This document shows positions 34,686 to 43,770 of a stretch of 64,000 nucleotides of DNA, piece by piece. Positions within the stretch are counted from its first letter, which is position 1; every line of letters begins with the position of its first letter. Under the pieces are notes generated by a model. That model did not search any database and was not told the DNA's origin. It was given only the letters and a program-made list of their open reading frames with translations. Source of the DNA: 67-14 sp035502775 (lineage in GTDB: Bacteria; Actinomycetota; Thermoleophilia; Solirubrobacterales; 70-9); assembly GCA_035502775.1 (NCBI GenBank), contig DATJUB010000051.1, forward strand, positions 1 to 64,000. The letters run 5' to 3'. Made by a program: the position numbers and the translations under genes.

Positions 34686-35780
34686 ATGTTCCTCGCGCTG
34701 AGAGATCTGCGCCGCTCCTGGCGCCGCTTCCTTCTGGTCGGTCTGGTCATCGCGCTGGTTGCGATGCTGTCCACTGTTCTGGTCGGTCTGACCAATGGGC
34801 TGGTCAAGGACGGGACCTCGGGCCTGCGCTCCCTGCCGCTGACCCACCTGGCGTTCCAGCCCGGCGCCGAGTCGGTGTTCAGCCGTTCGACCCTCGATCG
34901 CTCCGCCCTCGAAAGCTGGGAGAAGCAGCCCGGAGCCAAGGCCTCGCCGCTGGGCGTCTCCTTCGTCAACGCCGCCTCGGTGGGTGAGGGCCCGAACGTC
35001 GACCTGGCGCTCTTCGGCGTGGCCGAGGACAGCTTCCTGGTCGAACGGCCCGAGGGGCGGGCGGCCCTCAACGGCCGACCCGGGCTGGTCCTCGCGGACG
35101 AGGTGCGCGAGGAGGGTGTGAAGGTGGGTGACCGCTTCCGGTTCGCCGGATCCGACCTGGCCCTGCCCGTGCTCGGCTTCACCTTCGCCGGCTCGTACGG
35201 CCATGTCCCCGTGGGCTACGTGTCGCTGAAGGAGTGGCAGAAGATCACCTTCGGCGGCACCGGCGGCGACCGGTTCTCCGCGGTGGCGCTCGAGCTTCCC
35301 TCGGGTGCGGACACCGAAGCGGTCAACCAGGCCGCCGGAACGGAGCTGAAGACCAAGGAACAGGCCTATTCCGGGTCGCCGGGCTACTCGGCTGAGACCG
35401 CGACCATGTCCCTGATCCGGTTCTTCCTGCTGGTGATCTCGGCCCTGATCGTCGGCGCCTTCTTCACCGTGCTGATCGTTCAGCGGACCAACCAGATCGG
35501 CCTGCTCCGGGCGATGGGCGCCTCGGGCGGATACATCATGCGCGACGGCCTCGGCCAGATGACGATCGTCCAGGTTCTCTCGACCGCGGTCGGCGGGGTG
35601 CTAGGCATCGTGATCATCCTGCTCCTGGAGAATGGCCCTGTGCCGATCTCGCTCTCGCTCCCCGGGGTGCTCGCGGCCTGCGCCTATCTGGTGCTGGCCG
35701 GCCTCCTCGGGAGCTTCGTGAGCATCCGCAGGATCTCGAAGGTGGAGCCCTCGATCGCTCTCTCGGCGGGACAGGTATGA
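34686..35780 (+). CDS. MacB/FtsX-like ABC transporter permease
   Basis: 364 residues from ATG 34686 (MFLALRDLRRSWRRFLLVGL). The layout is typical of MacB/LolE permeases: one N-terminal helix, a ~210-residue extracellular domain, and three C-terminal helices (FFLLVISALIVGAFFTVLIV and two more). Upstream in-frame sequence to 34575 looks non-coding. It overlaps the ATPase gene (ATGA). It probably exports a lipid, peptide or drug; a TetR regulator is co-transcribed. Confidence 0.87.
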   Translation: MFLALRDLRRSWRRFLLVGLVIALVAMLSTVLVGLTNGLVKDGTSGLRSLPLTHLAFQPGAESVFSRSTLDRSALESWEKQPGAKASPLGVSFVNAASVGEGPNVDLALFGVAEDSFLVERPEGRAALNGRPGLVLADEVREEGVKVGDRFRFAGSDLALPVLGFTFAGSYGHVPVGYVSLKEWQKITFGGTGGDRFSAVALELPSGADTEAVNQAAGTELKTKEQAYSGSPGYSAETATMSLIRFFLLVISALIVGAFFTVLIVQRTNQIGLLRAMGASGGYIMRDGLGQMTIVQVLSTAVGGVLGIVIILLLENGPVPISLSLPGVLAACAYLVLAGLLGSFVSIRRISKVEPSIALSAGQV

Positions 35781-36490
35781 GCATCTCGGGCGGCGCGGCC
35801 GCGATCGAGCTGCGGGGCGTCGAGGCCACGGTGCCGGACGGCCCCGGCCGGCGGACGATTCTCGGCGGCGTGGACCTCCTCGTCGCTCCGGGCGAGTCGC
35901 TGGCGATCACCGGACCGTCCGGTTCCGGCAAGTCGACCCTGCTCGCGATCGCCGGGCTGATGCGCCGGATCGACGATGGCGAGGTGCTGCTGGAGGGGCG
36001 GGCGACCGTGGAGCTTCGCGACCGGGAACGCACGTCCCTGCGGCGAGACCGGATCGCGTTCGTCTACCAGGCGGCCAACCTGCTCCCGTCGCTCACCGCC
36101 CGCGAGCAGCTCGAGCTGGTCGCCCACATTCGCCGTGAACCGCGCCGTGAGGCCAGATCCAGGGCCGACGCGCTGCTGGCCGACGTCGGCCTCGGCGGCC
36201 GGGCCGACCAGCTTCCGGGCGAGATGTCCGGCGGTGAGCGCCAGCGGGTCGCGATCGCCCGGGCCCTGATGTCGCGGCCGGCGGTGATCCTGGCCGACGA
36301 GCCGACCGCCTCGCTCGACCCGGACCTCGCCCTGGAGATCAACGGGCTGTTGGCCTCGCGGGCCCGCGAGCAGGGTCTGGCCACGGTGATCGTCACCCAC
36401 GACGAGACCTCCGCCGAGATGGCCGACCGCCGCCTGCACCTGGCCGAGGGCTCACTGCTGCCGGTTCCCGAGGTCGCCGAGGTCCCGTGA
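35777..36490 (+). CDS. ABC transporter ATP-binding protein (LolD/MacB class)
   Basis: 237 residues. Walker A GPSGSGKST, Q-loop in VYQAANLLPSLTA, signature MSGGERQRVAIARAL, Walker B VILADEPTASLD, and H-loop VIVTHDETS are all intact. It energises the MacB-like permease encoded just before it. Its stop overlaps the start of the TetR gene. Confidence 0.94.
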   Translation: MSISGGAAAIELRGVEATVPDGPGRRTILGGVDLLVAPGESLAITGPSGSGKSTLLAIAGLMRRIDDGEVLLEGRATVELRDRERTSLRRDRIAFVYQAANLLPSLTAREQLELVAHIRREPRREARSRADALLADVGLGGRADQLPGEMSGGERQRVAIARALMSRPAVILADEPTASLDPDLALEINGLLASRAREQGLATVIVTHDETSAEMADRRLHLAEGSLLPVPEVAEVP

Positions 36491-37086
36491 CCCCGAAGAT
36501 CGCCGCCGGCAACATCGCCGAGCACGTCGAGCGTCAGGAGCGGGCGGTCTTCGAGGCGGCCGTCCGGCTGTTCACCGAGCGCGGCTACGACGCGGTGAGC
36601 CTGGGAGACATCGCGGCCGAGGTCGGGCTCGCGCGGAACTCGCTCTACCGCTACTTCCCGGGCAAGTCCGAGATCCTCGCCCGCTGGGTCAATCGCGAGC
36701 TGGAACAGGGAATCGGACGCTCCGAAGAGCTGCTCGGAGGCGAGGGTCCCGCCGCCGGTCGAATCCTGCGCTGGGCCGACGATCAGATCGAGTACGCCCG
36801 CCGTCCCGAACACGACCTGCTGGTCGCGATGTCCTCCGCCGGACGCGATCTCGACACGGAGACCCTGACCGCCCTGGCGCAGAATCACGAACGTCTGCGG
36901 CAGCCGCTCGTGGCCACGGTCGCCGAGATCGTCGGCGAGGACGGCGACGCCGACCTGACCGCCGACCTGATCGTCGGCCTGGTTCACGCGGCCAGCCGGC
37001 TCGAGTCCTCGCGACCCGGCGAAGAGGAGCGGATACGGCTCTTCATGCATCGCGGGATCCGGGGTCTGCTCGCTCCGTCCGAGTAG
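36487..37086 (+). CDS. TetR-family regulator of the ABC exporter operon
   Basis: 199 residues. HTH at about 25-65 (YDAVSLGDIAAEVGLARNSL, then YRYFPGKSEI), followed by a ligand-binding helical domain (LRWADDQIEYARRPEHDLL). It begins within the ATPase stop (GTGA overlap with GTG 36487). Co-transcription with an exporter suggests local repression relieved by an export substrate, though no operator was identified near 34600. Confidence 0.88.
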   Translation: MTPKIAAGNIAEHVERQERAVFEAAVRLFTERGYDAVSLGDIAAEVGLARNSLYRYFPGKSEILARWVNRELEQGIGRSEELLGGEGPAAGRILRWADDQIEYARRPEHDLLVAMSSAGRDLDTETLTALAQNHERLRQPLVATVAEIVGEDGDADLTADLIVGLVHAASRLESSRPGEEERIRLFMHRGIRGLLAPSE

Positions 37087-37163
37087 GCGGCCGGTGATGA
37101 TTTCGTCGCGGATCGGCCGTTCTCGGAGAGACCACAACTGCAGGTTTGTACAGTTGACAGACC

Positions 37164-37508
37164 ATGGCAATGCCCTCGCCTCTTCCCGATGACCTGGCCG
37201 AGCTGATCTCCGGGCAGTTCCGGATGCTCGGTGAACCGATGCGCCTGAAGATCCTCGATCGCCTGCGCTCCGGCGAACGCAGCGTCGGGGTGCTCGCCGA
37301 GGAGCTCGGAGCCTCGCAGCAGAACGTGTCGAAGCATCTGCAGACACTGAACTCGTCCGGCATCGTGGCCCGCCGCAAGGAGGGCAACACGGTCTTCTAC
37401 TCGATCGCGGATCCGGCGATGGTCGAGATGTGCGATCAGGTCTGCACCAGCATGGAGAAGCGGCTCGAGGGCATGTCGTCGATGCTCGCCTCCCTCCAGG
37501 CTTCCTAG
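37164..37508 (+). CDS. ArsR-family regulator
   Basis: 114 residues, typical winged helix (MRLKILDRLRSGERSVGVLA; EELGASQQNVSKHL recognition helix). Two cysteines four residues apart, Cys90 and Cys94 (EMCDQVCTSM), lie in the last helix, where some ArsR proteins bind metal or form a thiol switch; the classical CxC in the recognition helix is absent. A TACAGT -10-like box sits nine bases before ATG 37164. It probably controls the DUF2892/MMPL pair downstream. Confidence 0.88.
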   Translation: MAMPSPLPDDLAELISGQFRMLGEPMRLKILDRLRSGERSVGVLAEELGASQQNVSKHLQTLNSSGIVARRKEGNTVFYSIADPAMVEMCDQVCTSMEKRLEGMSSMLASLQAS

Positions 37509-37547
37509 CCCGAGCAGAGCTCCGGACTGGACTTCGGTCGGTCACGG

Positions 37548-37587
37548 TGCTACTCTCTGGACATCTATACAACTCTACGATTGTGTA
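37548..37587 (+). promoter_or_regulatory. Extended -10 promoter with operator before the DUF2892/MMPL operon
   Basis: TGC-TACTCT extended -10 at 37548-37556; just after the expected transcription start is the inverted repeat TATACAA-N8-TTGTGTA (37566-37587, one mismatch). GGAG at 37590 serves ATG 37601. Position over the start site fits repression by the adjacent ArsR protein. Confidence 0.5.
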
Positions 37588-37600
37588 ATGGAGAACTTGA

Positions 37601-37864
37601 ATGAACTCTGGATCGAACGAGGACGTGTGCGCGATCAGCCGGTCCTCCGCATGGCCGCTTGAAAGGGTCCTTTTCGCGATGGCCGGCACGGTGACCATTC
37701 TCAGCGCGGTCCTGGCCGCGCTGGTCTCTCCGTGGTTTCTGCTGCTGACCGCTTTCGTCGGCGCGAACCAGTGGCTGTTCGTGCTCTTCGGCGCCTGTCC
37801 GGCCTCGCTCGTGCTGAAGCACCTGTTCGGTCTCCGGCCGATCGGGACGTGGAACGGCAGATGA
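37601..37864 (+). CDS. Small DUF2892-like membrane protein
   Basis: 87 residues with two membrane helices (ERVLFAMAGTVTILSAVLAA; WFLLLTAFVGANQWLFVLF) and a Cys-Pro turn (GACPASLVLKHLFG). This pattern is that of DUF2892/YgaP-type membrane domains, which are often associated with sulfur transfer and ArsR regulators. Start ATG 37601 with GGAG upstream; the stop overlaps the MMPL start (ATGA). The function is not known. Confidence 0.78.
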   Translation: MNSGSNEDVCAISRSSAWPLERVLFAMAGTVTILSAVLAALVSPWFLLLTAFVGANQWLFVLFGACPASLVLKHLFGLRPIGTWNGR

Positions 37865-39963
37865 GCCGGAAGGGAGTGATGGCACGGCTCGGTCGCTGGA
37901 CCGCGACCCACTTCCGCCTGGTGCTGATCGTCTGGGTGGCGATCGCGCTGGTCCTCGGCTTCTTCGCGCCCAAGGTCGAAAAGGCACTCTCCGGAGCCGG
38001 CTGGGAAGCCACCGGTTCGGAATCGCTGGAGGTCCGCGAGATGGTCGACGAACAGTTCGGAGGCATGTCTTCCTCGGCGCTCATGGTCGTCATCCATTCC
38101 GAGGAGGACACCGCGACGGATCCGGAGTTCACCGGCAAGATCACACGAGCCGCCGGCATCCTCCGGTCGAGCGACGACGTCTCGTCGGTGATCACGCCAC
38201 GGTCCGGCGGCTGGATCTCACCCGACGGACACACTGTAGTCGTTCAGGGAGGGGCGGCCGCGGATTCGAATCAGATGGTCCGGGCCGCCGATGACCTCAA
38301 GGGCCCGCTGTCCGAACTCGACGGGGACGGGTTCGAGGTATCGCTGACCGGCGCCTCGGGAATGTGGTCGGACTTCAACCACGCCAACAAGGAGGCGATG
38401 CTGAAGTCCGAGCTGATCTCATGGCCGGTGACACTCGCCATCCTGGTGCTGGCCTTCGGATCTCTGGTCGCGGCGGGACTTCCGCTGATGCTCACCATCG
38501 TCGGACTGGTCGCGGCCGCCGGCACGCTGTATCTCGGGACCTCGATCGCCGACATCTCGATCTGGGCGATGAACTTCGCGCTGATGTTCGCTCTCGCCCT
38601 CGGCATCGACTACGCGCTTTTCATCGTCTACCGCTTCCGGGGCGCGCTGGGCGGTTCGGGATCGCCCGTCGACGCGGTCGAGACCAGTATGGAGACGGCC
38701 GGCAAGGCGGTGCTCTTCTCCGGCCTGACCGTGCTGATCTCACTGTCGGCCGTCCTGCAGGTTCCGAGCCCCGCCTTCCGCTCGATGGCGATCGGCATCA
38801 TGCTCGCGGTCATCTTCGTGCTCGCCGCTTCGCTGACCCTGCTGCCCGCGGTCCTCGGCCGGATAGGGCAGGGCATCAACCGGCTCTCCCTGCCGTGGGT
38901 TCGTCCCGGGGAGACGCGTTCCGCCCGGTTCGCGGCCTGGGCGGAGCGACTCTGGAAGCGGCCCCTCGCCTACGGCATCCCGGCGACGCTGGTCCTGCTG
39001 GCGCTCGCCGTGCCGATTCTCGCTCTCGACACCGGAATGCCGTCGATCAAGGTGGTTCCGGCCGGCGACCAGTCCCGGACCGGCTACGAACGTCTGGCCG
39101 AGGGATTCGGCCCCGGATCACCCGGCTCGGTCCAGGTGATCACGAAGGCGCCGGAATCCGGGGGTGTCGTCCGTACCCTCGAGCGGGATCCGGGAATCGT
39201 CCGGGTCATGCCACCTGTGACGGGAACGGGGGACACCAGGATGATCCAGGCGGTTCCGGCCTCGGACCCGTCCAGCGCCGAGATGAGCGAGACAGTCGAG
39301 CGCCTGCGCGAGAACCTGGCCGGCCGGGCTCTGCTCGGCGGGGCCTCGGTCGAGAATTTCGATCTCGAACGCGCCCTGGCGGACAAGACCGCCCCCGTGA
39401 TCGGCGTGGTTCTGGCACTCGGCTTCCTGCTTCTGCTCCTGGTCCTGCGGGCACCGGTGGTGGCGGCGCTCGGCGTCCTGACCAACCTGCTGGCCGCCGG
39501 AGCGGCCTTCGGCGTGGCCAAGCTGCTGTTCCAGGACGGCCACCTTTCGGGAATCCTCGGCTTCGAGTCCCAGGGCTTCCTCGACGCCTGGGCGCCGGTC
39601 TTCTTCTTCGCGATGGTCTTCGCGATCTCGATGGACTACTCGGTTTTCCTGCTCAGCTCCGCCAAGGAACACTGGGAGAGAACGGGCGATCCCCGGCAGG
39701 CGATGATCGAGGGGACGGCGCACTCGGGCCGGGTCATCTTCGCCGCCGCGGGCGTGATGGTCGCGGTGTTCTTCACCTTCGCGCTGTCCGGGCCATTGCC
39801 GCCGAAGGAGATGGGCATCATCCTGGGCGTGGCGGTCCTGCTCGACGCGGCCCTGGTCAGGCTCCTGCTCCTGCCGGTGTTGATCCGCCTGGCCGGCAGG
39901 TGGGCCTGGTGGCTGCCCGGCTGGGCCGACCGCATCCTGCCGAAGATCAGTTTCCGGCATTGA
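37861..39963 (+). CDS. MMPL/RND-family membrane transporter
   Basis: 700 residues from ATG 37861. Two repeats of one helix, an extracytoplasmic domain and five helices are visible; signature residues are in the helix-4 motifs LALGIDYALFIVYRF and ISMDYSVFLLSSAKEHW. MmpL proteins export lipids, glycolipids or drugs using the proton gradient. Coupled to the DUF2892 gene and probably regulated by the ArsR protein upstream. Substrate unknown. Confidence 0.92.
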   Translation: MSRKGVMARLGRWTATHFRLVLIVWVAIALVLGFFAPKVEKALSGAGWEATGSESLEVREMVDEQFGGMSSSALMVVIHSEEDTATDPEFTGKITRAAGILRSSDDVSSVITPRSGGWISPDGHTVVVQGGAAADSNQMVRAADDLKGPLSELDGDGFEVSLTGASGMWSDFNHANKEAMLKSELISWPVTLAILVLAFGSLVAAGLPLMLTIVGLVAAAGTLYLGTSIADISIWAMNFALMFALALGIDYALFIVYRFRGALGGSGSPVDAVETSMETAGKAVLFSGLTVLISLSAVLQVPSPAFRSMAIGIMLAVIFVLAASLTLLPAVLGRIGQGINRLSLPWVRPGETRSARFAAWAERLWKRPLAYGIPATLVLLALAVPILALDTGMPSIKVVPAGDQSRTGYERLAEGFGPGSPGSVQVITKAPESGGVVRTLERDPGIVRVMPPVTGTGDTRMIQAVPASDPSSAEMSETVERLRENLAGRALLGGASVENFDLERALADKTAPVIGVVLALGFLLLLLVLRAPVVAALGVLTNLLAAGAAFGVAKLLFQDGHLSGILGFESQGFLDAWAPVFFFAMVFAISMDYSVFLLSSAKEHWERTGDPRQAMIEGTAHSGRVIFAAAGVMVAVFFTFALSGPLPPKEMGIILGVAVLLDAALVRLLLLPVLIRLAGRWAWWLPGWADRILPKISFRH

Positions 39964-39982
39964 CCGGCATCGCGGAGGGGCC

Positions 39983-41728
39983 TCAGATCACCTCATACTT
40001 CGCCAGGAGCTGCCCGATCATCGTCCTCTCGACGTACTTCGTGGCGAAGTCGGGCACCGGCAGCCGCTTGCCGTCTCGCAGGTAGTGGGTGGACTTCAGT
40101 AGTTCCCGTACGTCGTAGATCGATCCGAACACCTCCGGTACTCCGCGATCCACGTCGAGCAGCTGGTAGACCGCCTCCATTCCGGTGCGCACCGAGTACT
40201 CGGTGGTGAAGATGCAGTCCCGGGTGGACTCGGCGAACTGGCCGATGAAGGCGAAGTTCTTGACGCCCTCGGGCACGACCTGAAGCCGGTCCCCGGCGGT
40301 GCGGGGGAGGAAGAAGGCGGTGATGAAGGGCATCATGCACGGGCGGGTGATCGCGCCGGATGAGGCGAGCTCGCCGATCTCGTCCTCGGGCACACCCAGG
40401 TGGTAGAGCCACTCCCGGGTGATTTCCTCGCCGGTGCAGTCGCGCAGCGGTTTCTTCACGTAGTCGCCCGGTACGTCGGTGAAGAGCCCGTAGAACCAGA
40501 CCACCGTCTGATCATCCGGCTGGGCCTTGAAGTGAGGCTGGCGGTTGACCGTCCAGCTGAGCAGCCAGGCCGAGTCCCGGGCCGTGACGATCCCGCCGGT
40601 GACCACCTTGCCGGAACGGGTCGGTCGTTTCGCGATGCGCTCGATGTGGGCCGGGATGCGCTCGTCGAGGGTCGTGATGCTGGCCGATTCCCACTGTGAC
40701 TGTTCCGGGTGGGTGCAGAACTTGTCCGGCCGCCCGAAGGACTCGTCCTGGGCGGCGATGTTCCGCCACAGATGCCAGCTGCCGCCGTCGTGGACCACCG
40801 GATCGAAGGCGGCCGGGGTGTGATGGTCACCCCATTCCGAGTTCTCGACCAGCGAGCCGTTGGTGACGAAGACGAGATCGTTCTCGGTTAGATCGACGCC
40901 GCCTTCCCGCCCCTCGCGGATCCACACGATGCGTCTCGCCACCTTCTCGTCGGGGGTGATCTCGAACTTCACGTCCATCACCCTCGTGTCGTTCTGGAGT
41001 TTCACTCCCCGGTCCTTCAGCCACTTGACCAGTGGCATCACCAGCGATTCGTACTGGTTGTACTTGGTGAACTTGAGCGCGCTGAAATCCGGCAGGCCAT
41101 CGATGTGGTGGATGAACCGTTCCACGTAGAGCTTCATCTCGAGGGCGCTGTGCCACTCCTCGAAGGCGAACATGGTGCGCCAGTAGAGCCAGAAGTTCGA
41201 GTCGAAGAAATCCTGGCTCATCACCTCGTCGATCCGCCTGTCGTAGAGCTGCTCGTGGGTGGCCAGCACGAGATCGACCACGTTCCTGGTCGCCCTGGCG
41301 TTGAGGGTGAAGTTCATGCCGGTCCCGGCGTCCTTGCCCCGGTTGATCGTCGCCCGCTGCAGCGAGAAGTTCGGATCCTCCTTGTTCAGCCAGTAGAACT
41401 CGTCGAGCACCGAGGCGTCCTCGATCTCGAGCGAGGGGATCGAGCGGTAGAGATCCCAGAGGCACTCGAAATGGTTCTCCATCTCGCGTCCTCCGCGGAT
41501 CAGCCAGCCGGTCTCGGCGTCGCCGGCCCCGTCGAGCGCGCCCCCGTCGATCGAGGACGACTCGAGGATCGTGATGCGTTCCCCGGCCATCTGGCCGTCG
41601 CGGATCAGGAATGCGGCGGCGGCCAGGGAGGAGAGTCCCGCCCCGACCAGGTAGGCGGACTTGCCGTCCACTCCCTCCGGTTTCTTCGGGCGGGCGAACG
41701 CCTCGTAGTTTCCGTTGCTGTGGTACAT
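39983..41728 (-). CDS. ohyA: Oleate hydratase
   Basis: 581 residues from ATG 41728 (GGAAGG upstream); an in-frame ATG at 41764 would add 12 residues. FAD-binding motif AYLVGAGLSSLAAAAFLIRD, the hydratase segment ILESSSIDGGALDGAG, and RGGREMENHFECLWDLYRSIP are diagnostic of the oleate hydratase family. It adds water to the cis double bond of oleic/palmitoleic acid to give 10-hydroxy fatty acids, a detoxification step for free fatty acids. It is convergent with the MMPL transporter gene; a common link to lipids is possible. Confidence 0.94.
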   Translation of the reverse strand: MYHSNGNYEAFARPKKPEGVDGKSAYLVGAGLSSLAAAAFLIRDGQMAGERITILESSSIDGGALDGAGDAETGWLIRGGREMENHFECLWDLYRSIPSLEIEDASVLDEFYWLNKEDPNFSLQRATINRGKDAGTGMNFTLNARATRNVVDLVLATHEQLYDRRIDEVMSQDFFDSNFWLYWRTMFAFEEWHSALEMKLYVERFIHHIDGLPDFSALKFTKYNQYESLVMPLVKWLKDRGVKLQNDTRVMDVKFEITPDEKVARRIVWIREGREGGVDLTENDLVFVTNGSLVENSEWGDHHTPAAFDPVVHDGGSWHLWRNIAAQDESFGRPDKFCTHPEQSQWESASITTLDERIPAHIERIAKRPTRSGKVVTGGIVTARDSAWLLSWTVNRQPHFKAQPDDQTVVWFYGLFTDVPGDYVKKPLRDCTGEEITREWLYHLGVPEDEIGELASSGAITRPCMMPFITAFFLPRTAGDRLQVVPEGVKNFAFIGQFAESTRDCIFTTEYSVRTGMEAVYQLLDVDRGVPEVFGSIYDVRELLKSTHYLRDGKRLPVPDFATKYVERTMIGQLLAKYEVI

Positions 41729-41875
41729 GCGGCCGCCTTCCGGAGGGTTTGAGATCTCTCCCATCCTCTTCGAGCGGCGTGGTCGTGTCCAGGCCGGGGC
41801 TCCGACCCGGGCCTGGTACCCGTTCGATGGCGGGACGGGCTAAGGTCAGGCAAGTCCACTGACACGGAGGTCCAG

Positions 41876-43027
41876 ATGAGTCTCACCCCGAACGCCACCC
41901 GGCGGCCCGCGCGGTTCGCGAGTCCCGGAATCCTGATCGCCCTGATGCTCACCGTATTCGCGGTGCTTGTCCCGGCCGGCTCGGCCAGCGCCGCGACGAC
42001 CACCTGCACGCAGCCGGACGGCTTCCAGTTCCGCACCGACTGGACCCGCGCGAACGGGATGACCGACGTCACCGACCTGAAGATGCGGGCCAGCAGCAGC
42101 GACCCTTGGTCCGGCTACACCGATTTCTGGGGCCGGGTATCGAAGCTCGAGTGGTGGACCCCCGACTCGCTCAGCTCGCTGTTCACCCATGCCGGGGACT
42201 GGAACCATCCGGCCGCGACGCTCTACATAGACCTTCCCTCGTACGCCCATTGGTATGGCGCGGCCGACCAGCGGGCCGACGTGCTCGCCACCAACGTCTT
42301 CGAGTTCCTCTCTCCGAGGGTGAGCAACCGGGACAACGGATCGCCGCTCGTCCGCAATGCCGATCTCTGCGACAACTTCCTCTCCGATTGGCCGGCCGGA
42401 ACGGGACCCAGGGTCGCGATCGCCGGGGACAGCATCACGGTTCAGATGACCAAGCGCTTCCAGGCGTTGAGTGGCTGGCGGCCCTTCATCGAGCCGCAGT
42501 CCGGCCAGGCTTTCTCCTCGATGCAGGGTGAGCTGCGCGGTCTGGCCGCCGGCATCCGCGATTCCGCCACCGGAGCGCAGACCAGGCCGGACGCGCTGGT
42601 CCTGGCGCTCGGCACCAACGACGCCGGATCGATCGCCGGCCGGCCGACCCAGGCCGAGCGTGACAACGCCCTGACCGGCTTCGGCTGGAACCTCGCCCGG
42701 GTGCTGATCGACACCGACGCCGTTCAGTGCCGGGTGCTGGTCACCACTCACGAGAGCGGCTGGAAGCGCAACTCGGCCGGGCAGGCGGAGTACCTGCCGA
42801 TCCTGAAGCAGGCCCGCAGGGACGTGAACGCGAAGCTCCGCGCCGCGGCGGCGGCGGACCCGGATATCGAACTGGTCGATTGGGCCCAGATGTCCTCCAC
42901 ACACGGCTGGTACAACCCGGCCTCCGGGGTCCCGTGGTACCCGGACGGCGATCCGACCCACCCGAATCCGGCCGGGCTGGAGGAGCTGTCCGACGCCCTC
43001 CACGACGCGGCGGTGGGCTGCGGCTGA
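41876..43027 (+). CDS. Secreted SGNH/GDSL hydrolase
   Basis: 383 residues: a signal peptide ending around GSASA, a ~150-residue N-terminal domain (FQFRTDWTRANGMTDVTDLK, Trp-rich), then an SGNH domain with block I AIAGDSITVQ (catalytic Ser), block III LALGTNDAG (Asn) and block V DGDPTHPNPAG (Asp-His). Likely an extracellular esterase or deacetylase acting on lipids or polysaccharides. Monocistronic. Confidence 0.9.
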   Translation: MSLTPNATRRPARFASPGILIALMLTVFAVLVPAGSASAATTTCTQPDGFQFRTDWTRANGMTDVTDLKMRASSSDPWSGYTDFWGRVSKLEWWTPDSLSSLFTHAGDWNHPAATLYIDLPSYAHWYGAADQRADVLATNVFEFLSPRVSNRDNGSPLVRNADLCDNFLSDWPAGTGPRVAIAGDSITVQMTKRFQALSGWRPFIEPQSGQAFSSMQGELRGLAAGIRDSATGAQTRPDALVLALGTNDAGSIAGRPTQAERDNALTGFGWNLARVLIDTDAVQCRVLVTTHESGWKRNSAGQAEYLPILKQARRDVNAKLRAAAAADPDIELVDWAQMSSTHGWYNPASGVPWYPDGDPTHPNPAGLEELSDALHDAAVGCG

Positions 43028-43056
43028 GCGGCCGCGACGCGGAACGAGCATGGCGT

Positions 43057-43086
43057 TATCCTTTACTTGTGGCCAGAAAGGTAAAG
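43057..43086 (+). promoter_or_regulatory. Leaderless promoter and operator of the toxin-antitoxin operon
   Basis: TATCCT -10 (43057-43062), six bases before GTG 43069. The inverted repeat CTTTAC / GTAAAG (43061-43066 and 43081-43086) brackets the start codon, a plausible autoregulation site for the AbrB-type antitoxin. Confidence 0.5.
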
Positions 43087-43338
43087 AGCGAAGCCGGAGC
43101 CGATCGGACTCGACGTGGGCAGACCCGGGTCTCTTCCAAGCATCAGGTGACAATCCCGGTCGCGGCGTTTCGTGGCGCGGGACTCGCGCCCGGTGACACC
43201 CTGAAGGTGGAAGCCGAGGGTGCGGGACGAATAGTCCTGACCCGGATGGGCGAGCTCTTGGACCGCTACTCGGGAAGTCTCGATACGGGCGGGAAGTTGG
43301 GGGCTCAGATGGAAGGACTCCGCGACGAGTGGCGGTAG
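43069..43338 (+). CDS. AbrB/VapB-type antitoxin
   Basis: 89 residues. After a basic N-terminus comes a SpoVT/AbrB swapped-hairpin DNA-binding motif (TRVSSKHQVTIPVAAFRGAG, LAPGDTLKVEAEGAGRIVL), then an acidic C-terminal tail (MGELLDRYSGSLD, GLRDEWR) that would neutralise the toxin. GTG 43069 is the only sensible in-frame start; it follows a -10 box at leaderless distance. It overlaps the toxin gene by 10 bases. Confidence 0.87.
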   Translation: MARKVKSEAGADRTRRGQTRVSSKHQVTIPVAAFRGAGLAPGDTLKVEAEGAGRIVLTRMGELLDRYSGSLDTGGKLGAQMEGLRDEWR

Positions 43339-43742
43339 TGCTTGACTCTGACGTGGTCGTCGGCTTTCTGGATCGCTCGGATGCCCTTCATTTGGCGGCG
43401 GACGCGGCGCTGCGCGAGCTCGTCGCTGATCAACGGCTGTTCGTCTCCGCGGTCACCTATGCCGAAGTGTTGACGGGCGCGAAGATGGGCCACCACGACG
43501 AAAGCCACGTAAGGGGCTTCTTCTCCGAGGTCGTCTCGACGGTCGTGCCCGTAGACACCGGTATCGCGGATAGTGCGGCCGGCCTTCGCGCGTCGAACCG
43601 CTTTCTGCGGATGCCCGACGCGCTCATCGTCGCCACCGCCGACTCGGACCCCGACGTCGAGATTCTCCTGACCGGAGATCGCCAGATCGGAAAGTTGAAA
43701 GGGCTGGACTGCGAGATCCGAGTGGTGGCCGCCGGTGCCTGA
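43329..43742 (+). CDS. VapC-type PIN-domain ribonuclease toxin
   Basis: 137 residues. The PIN-domain acidic residues are present: Asp6 (VVLDSDVV), Glu46 (TYAEVLTG), Asp97 (MPDALIVATA) and Asp105. It would cleave tRNA or rRNA when free of antitoxin. It starts at GTG 43329 within the antitoxin gene, as usual for vapBC. An active toxin is expected because no residue is missing. Confidence 0.9.
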   Translation: MAVVLDSDVVVGFLDRSDALHLAADAALRELVADQRLFVSAVTYAEVLTGAKMGHHDESHVRGFFSEVVSTVVPVDTGIADSAAGLRASNRFLRMPDALIVATADSDPDVEILLTGDRQIGKLKGLDCEIRVVAAGA

Positions 43743-43770
43743 TCGGAGCTCTCCTCGCTAGCCTGAACCT

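Noticed and set aside
37141..37163. TGTACA/TTGACA-like repeat before the ArsR gene as an autoregulatory operator
   Set aside because: Symmetry is weak and unlike the better repeat at 37566-37587.
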